In this document: positions 31,805 to 35,470 of the stretch, piece after piece | How positions within the stretch are numbered: position 1 is the stretch's first letter | Layout: each line of letters starts with the position of its first letter | Assembly: GCA_003427395.1 (NCBI GenBank) | Contig: BFEA01000141.1 | Coordinates: 2,201,013 to 2,236,482, forward strand | DNA from: Chara braunii | Lineage: Eukaryota > Streptophyta > Charophyceae > Charales > Characeae | Reading direction: 5' to 3' | DNA: 35,470 nucleotides | Notes under the pieces: generated by a model | Seen by the model: only the letters and a program-made list of their open reading frames with translations | Database searches by the model: none | Told to the model about the DNA's origin: nothing | Translations under genes and position numbers: made by a program

Positions 31805-32993
31805 AATTTTTCTTGATACTTCCTTCTCTATTCCTTGCCACTCTTGACCGCTTCTTCCCTGCTTTGTCCCTTATTCTTCTCGCGAGAGATACAAACTCGT
31901 CTCTGTCCTCTCTTGTTTGTTTCAGGCCTTGATAATTTTGTATGTAGAGAGTACAAACAATAATAGTCTTAGTAGAGATCAAGCGCAAGGTGATCCTTCT
32001 TAGCCTCCCAATATAATTTTCAATCATTTTTTTTTGATCGTCCCTACTAAGTCTTCTGTTATATCCCTTCACAGTACCCCGGATCATAAAGTACCTTGTT
32101 AGGTTTATAATCTCATAATCAAATTGCATTGCTTAGACACTGTTGTTAGTTCTTCTGACGAGAGAGACTCGTTCTCTGGAGGAGTGAAAGGATACTCTCT
32201 CAACGGTCTCTACTCTTATTATTTTCAACATGTAGTTAATCTCAGTCTGATCGGTAATAACTTTAAAGGCAGAGTCTTTCATCCGATTAAGAAAGGGTTG
32301 CAAGAACTCAAGCTCATCCAGAGTGGAGAAATTTTTGTTCGAGATCCGAAGAGTACCTTCTGCTTTGACTACCCTTCCTTCCAATACAATCCCAAACGTT
32401 AGTTGTTCAACCGAACCAGACATTATTGACCGTTGCAAACTGTGTAAGGAAAGACAAATCTAAGAACGAGTATAATCTGGGATCTCAAACCGGTGCTCAA
32501 AGATATTCAAGAGTAAGGACTTTATCACCACTGTGGAGTCATTCTCCTTTGCTTTACCTACTATGGCAATGGCTTCCAGAAGAGGTATCCAGTCTCTCCT
32601 GTCATCAAAGCCATCAGTAGTTGAGAAGCTAGGGAATCTCTCGAACTGCCTCACTCCCTTTCCCCAAGTTACTTTCCTTTGTAGTTTTTCAAGCCACTCT
32701 TTTGTCCTTGTAAGATTTGATGTAAGCCCTGTACGATATCCCAAATAATCAGCTTCCCTCTCCAGACACGCTAGGGCGTAAATTCTCAAGTCCAAGCTAC
32801 CAATATTCAAAAATTTGACCACTGGAATGTGAAATATTATGCGCTCTCTTACACAAGTCTCATATCTCAAAATTATGAAGGAATTATCGGACCCGATCAC
32901 TTCATATAATTTGTCTCTCACGACTGGACTTCTTGCTATTGACAACGTTTTTATTGAGACCTCTTCGCCTTCCATACAAGATACAATGTCCAA
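31773..32993 (-). pseudogene. Pre-gag ORF of element C, one frame with two stops
   Basis: One minus-strand frame of about 407 codons, broken only by TAG (32460-32462) and TAA (32133-32135), lies upstream of Gag and overlaps its start out of frame. Segments: MDIVSCMEGEEVSIKTLSI, TRTKEWLEKLQRKVTWGKG, RFPSFSTTDGFDDRRDW, then MSGSVEQLTFGIVLEGRVV and a basic C-terminus (LARRIRDKAGKKRSR). I do not know this protein. Its length and near-openness suggest a real former ORF, either an extra 5' ORF or a long Gag N-terminus (matrix-like). It has no signal peptide or membrane segment. Confidence 0.5.
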
Positions 32994-33230
32994 TTGCCCT
33001 TTTTCTTTACTGAGAGCTCTTTTGTTCTCACGACAGTCCCTTCATTTCTCTTTCCTTAGTATTATGCTAATAATCGGCAGTGAATTACTTCCATCACAAT
33101 AGTTGTTAGGAATAGGGGGAATAGGAAATATCTCAGAGGTCAATGGCATTAGTCCCTACTCCACTTTCTTCTTTTGTTTGCTTAATTCTGCTTTCTCGTC
33201 ATAAATAGATTGAACAACAATTTCTCATAG

Positions 33231-33434
33231 TTAGTTAAAGGTTTGACCATCATTGGAGCGTCCCTTCTTGACGTAAGGACGGATATCATAAATATCTCCC
33301 TCCAAGAAGCGAGCCAACACTACACGGATGGTCGAACTGCGAGAGTGATAGACCCAACAGTGTTGGTACTGATAAGGAAATATCTCTTTAAAAGTGAGTT
33401 TAGACAGCTCATTCAATGCATCATTGACCAACAT
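33231..33434 (-). pseudogene. Leader ORF fragment related to the LTR-encoded segment
   Basis: 67 codons in the leader of element C. LEGDIYDIRPYVKKG resembles AEGTIHDLRAYVGKG in the right LTR (34610-34894), and both are preceded by a similar EI-F-Q-QH segment. So a diverged duplicate of the LTR-encoded protein segment lies in the leader. Function unknown. Confidence 0.4.
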
Positions 33435-33744
33435 TCCTGAATCAGATTCATTCTCTTCCTTTTTTAGTCTCCTCTAAAGTGTCAAGGGCTCATGAGGCAT
33501 ACGTCTGATCAAGCCTGATCCTCTCCAATAAATACTGTTAGTGTCCTTCTCCAGTCCACTGTGGTACCTCACACATGAAGAGATAAAACTTAGTTAGCAA
33601 CTCGGATTTCCATGAGAATAATGGTTCAATCAGGATGGCAAAATCAATATGAAAATCCAAACATCGTCAACAATTTTCAGACCCTAAACAAAACTTAAAG
33701 TTGTTGTTGACCCAGGCTCGTTCCGAACACGAAAATTTTTCATG
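33435..33744. other. Leader of element C next to the primer site
   Basis: Non-coding AT-rich DNA between primer site and first ORF fragment. Nothing further seen. Confidence 0.5.
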
Positions 33745-33762
33745 TCCTCGGCAACGATGCCA
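33745..33762 (-). other. Primer binding site of element C (tRNA-Asp type)
   Basis: Minus-strand TGGCATCGTTGCCGAGGA closely matches the Athila/Tat-type primer site TGGCGCCGTTGCCGGGGA, complementary to tRNA-Asp. It lies 4 bases inside the right LTR. This fixes the strand and the inner LTR boundary. Confidence 0.75.
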
Positions 33763-33766
33763 TTTT

Positions 33767-35470
33767 TCTCGCACTTTGTCCAGTCGGGCCACTTCGGACG
33801 ACCGAAAAGCCAACAGGCTCTCACGCAGGATTTTGGTGTTGTTTGCAATAAATAAAATAAACTAATTAAAGCAAATCCTCTCCTGTTGTGTGCGTCCGAC
33901 TTCGAGCGAGACCCTTCAATTGCGGTCTTCGTCGGTCCCCGGTCTTAGGAATCTTTTATTTTGATTCGGAACAACAAAGATTATACAAATAATAATCGTA
34001 AATTTTGTTGTGCCATGCATATGTTGAGAATTGTGACAAGATCATAAGAGAAATACAATCATCAAGCGGAGTTAAAGCAAGTGAATCAGGACTGACTAAC
34101 TCAAAACAACGATAATGTAAATGAGGGAAAAGTGAAAACTCGTAATAATCTCAAAAAGTACAGACAGATAGACATGGCCAACACTCGTCCAGAGTCCTCA
34201 CTCGTCCCTCTAGGGTCACATATCTCTCATTTCGTCGTGTGTTTCCTGTGCTTCGAGCCATGTCCTCGTACTCCATGAGACTGTGGCCTTTGGATGTAGA
34301 GCCTCCTATAGCCTGCAAGTTTCGAGCACTTTCATCCAAGACCCATGATACGAAAGTCATCCATAGCACAAAATTCCTCCCATAGCGTAGGGAGGTATGG
34401 CTGAGAGAAAATCCCTCGTTTGAGATGTCGGAATTTGGATGTTTCGGTCACTGCCTCGTAGTCAATCTCTGTTGGAGAAATGTACCTTTTGGCCAACTCC
34501 ACTAGATCACGCCAGTAAGAACCGTCTTTGAGGAGAAAGGAGACTGAAGGTCTAGGGTAGTTGGTAGAGCTTGGGCCCAAAGCTACGGATCAGCTTGGTA
34601 CCACTCTCATCAAGCTCTCTCTCTCTCGTCAAGCTCTCTCTCTTTCTCCTCAAGGTGTCCAACTGTCAAGACCGAGACTGAGTCGAAGTGCTCATGGGTC
34701 TGCTTGCCTTTTCCCACATAAGCTCTCAAGTCATGGATGGTGCCTTCTGCAAACTCAGCGTGGACGACGAAGATTGATAGGTCCCCTTGTTTAAAGCCAA
34801 TTGTCGGTTGAGACTGGTCAGAATAGTTTCCTGGATTGAGAATGACTGGATTGCACTCCATGTGCTGATGTTGAGCGTTGAAACTGATCTCCATGCCTCC
34901 TTATGAAAGTACTATTTGATTGATATTGATCTCTGAGGCATCTGACAATGACTAAATGTTGATTGAATTTAGACTAAAACTTCTGGTGACTCAGACGTCT
35001 GAGCGTTGCTGAAATAACGAGCAGTGAATGCTGACCACGTGAGAGGATTACAAATTGCGGAATGGCATTCGTTAATTAAGGTGTTGGCGGGGATTACGGG
35101 AGAAAAGATTCAGGTACCGTCGTGCTCACCTAAGCTTCGCTCTGGCCTTTTCGATGGTCTCGAAGAAAGGAACTTTTACCGGTATGATCATGGATGTAGA
35201 AAATACGTATTCGATGTACCTCTCCTCTTTAATCCTCTAAACTGCCCACTCTCTCAGGTTCTCCTTGTGCACTTTCATGTCTCAGGAAATCTTCGCTTCC
35301 CATCCTTCGTTCTTGTCTTTACGGATCCCACACCCCATCACTAGAACCTCCACATCTTTCATTGTTCTCTCTCCATTTTCGTGATTCAGACCCTAATAGG
35401 GTGCTGATATAACTATGTGGCTGAGTGCTGATATAACTATGTGGTTGAGCGTTGATATAAGTCTGTGGTT
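33767..35470 (-). repeat. 5' LTR of element C, inner part only
   Basis: Aligns with 14852 to about 16530 over its whole visible length, with substitutions and indels and one replaced block (around 34755-34800 versus 15818-15858). Its inner end (GTGCGAGA) abuts the primer site. The outer ~1 kb, with U3, promoter and TG end, lies beyond the window. Confidence 0.75.
34151..35344 (-). pseudogene. Protein-like segments inside the 5' LTR of element C
   Basis: On the minus strand: CGIRKDKNEGWEAKIS, TGA (35282-35284), VHKENLREWAV, TAG (35237-35239), then RIKEERYIEYVF and FFETIEKARAKLR; next 34894-34610 with EISFNAQHQHM and AEGTIHDLRAYVGKG; next 34580-34332 with RPSVSFLLKDGSYWRDLVEL, SPTEIDYEAVTETSKFRHL and SQPYLPTLWEEFC. 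These read like parts of one protein in changing frames, shared with the left LTR. The family is unknown to me. The RPSVSFLLKDGSYWRD part may be distantly related to RFPSFSTTDGFDDRRDW of the pre-gag ORF. Confidence 0.4.

Larger units (their letters stand above)
14850..35470 (-). mobile_element. Giant degenerate Ty3/gypsy retrotransposon, minus strand, running off the window (element C)
   Basis: Two direct copies of a long repeat (14850 onward and 33767 onward) flank a minus-strand Gag-PR-RT-RH-IN set. A tRNA-Asp-type primer site sits immediately inside the right copy (33745-33762), and a G-rich polypurine tract sits immediately inside a TG end of the left copy (17603-17617). These four landmarks fit one element with 2.75-kb LTRs. 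From the left-LTR length the right LTR should end about 1.05 kb past the window, giving a total near 21.7 kb. LTR copies differ by roughly 10% plus indels, so the insertion is old. About 8.7 kb between integrase and 3' LTR carries later insertions and repeats. Confidence 0.7.

Overview
This is a window of repeat-dominated eukaryotic nuclear DNA, not a bacterial or viral genome. The signs are a spliced host exon with clean AG/GT borders, LTR retrotransposons with plant-style tRNA primer sites, long dinucleotide runs, A/T-rich tandem repeats and assembly gaps. The one host exon I recognise encodes the C-terminal part of an alanine aminotransferase of the plant cytosolic/mitochondrial type. Together with the retroelement types this points to a green-lineage genome. 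A large charophyte-like genome such as Chara is my guess from memory of similar Gag/Pol proteins, and it is unverified.

Layout. 1-1961: 3' end of an older Ty3 chromovirus (element A: chromodomain, polypurine tract, LTR). 1962-10681: a nearly complete Ty3/gypsy element on the + strand (element B) that lies inside element A's LTR-like DNA. It has two ~1.13-1.16 kb LTRs, about 97% identical by eye, an initiator-Met-type primer site, Gag, protease, RT, RNase H and integrase. It is dead: an internal inversion puts the nucleocapsid zinc knuckle on the opposite strand, an amber codon splits RT, there are frameshifts in protease, and a 51-bp duplication sits in the integrase zinc finger. 10682-13321: flanking low-complexity DNA, a 631-base gap and a stretch with recurring box-B-like motifs. 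13322-13525: the alanine aminotransferase exon. 13526-14849: downstream intron-like DNA with a tRNA-derived SINE-like segment.

14850-35470 (runs off the end): I interpret this as one very large, old, minus-strand Ty3 element (element C). It is bounded by a 2.75-kb LTR on the left (14850-17599) and the first 1.7 kb of the partner LTR on the right (33767-35470). A tRNA-Asp-type primer site abuts the right LTR and a G-rich polypurine tract abuts the left one. Between them, read right to left, are a pre-gag ORF, Gag with a CCHC knuckle, protease, RT, RNase H and integrase, all broken by stops, frameshifts and a deletion. The ~8.7 kb between the integrase and the 3' LTR is filled with simple repeats, a fold-back MITE-like element, a ~430-bp tandem repeat, hairpins and weak ORFs. 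If the aminotransferase gene continues to the right, element C lies antisense in its intron.

No cellular operon or defence system is visible. The most unusual points are the precise inversion of the nucleocapsid segment in element B, the protein-like content of the giant LTR of element C with a related segment in its leader, the fold-back element inserted in an AAT microsatellite, and 76-nt duplications flanking single Ns that look like assembly errors.
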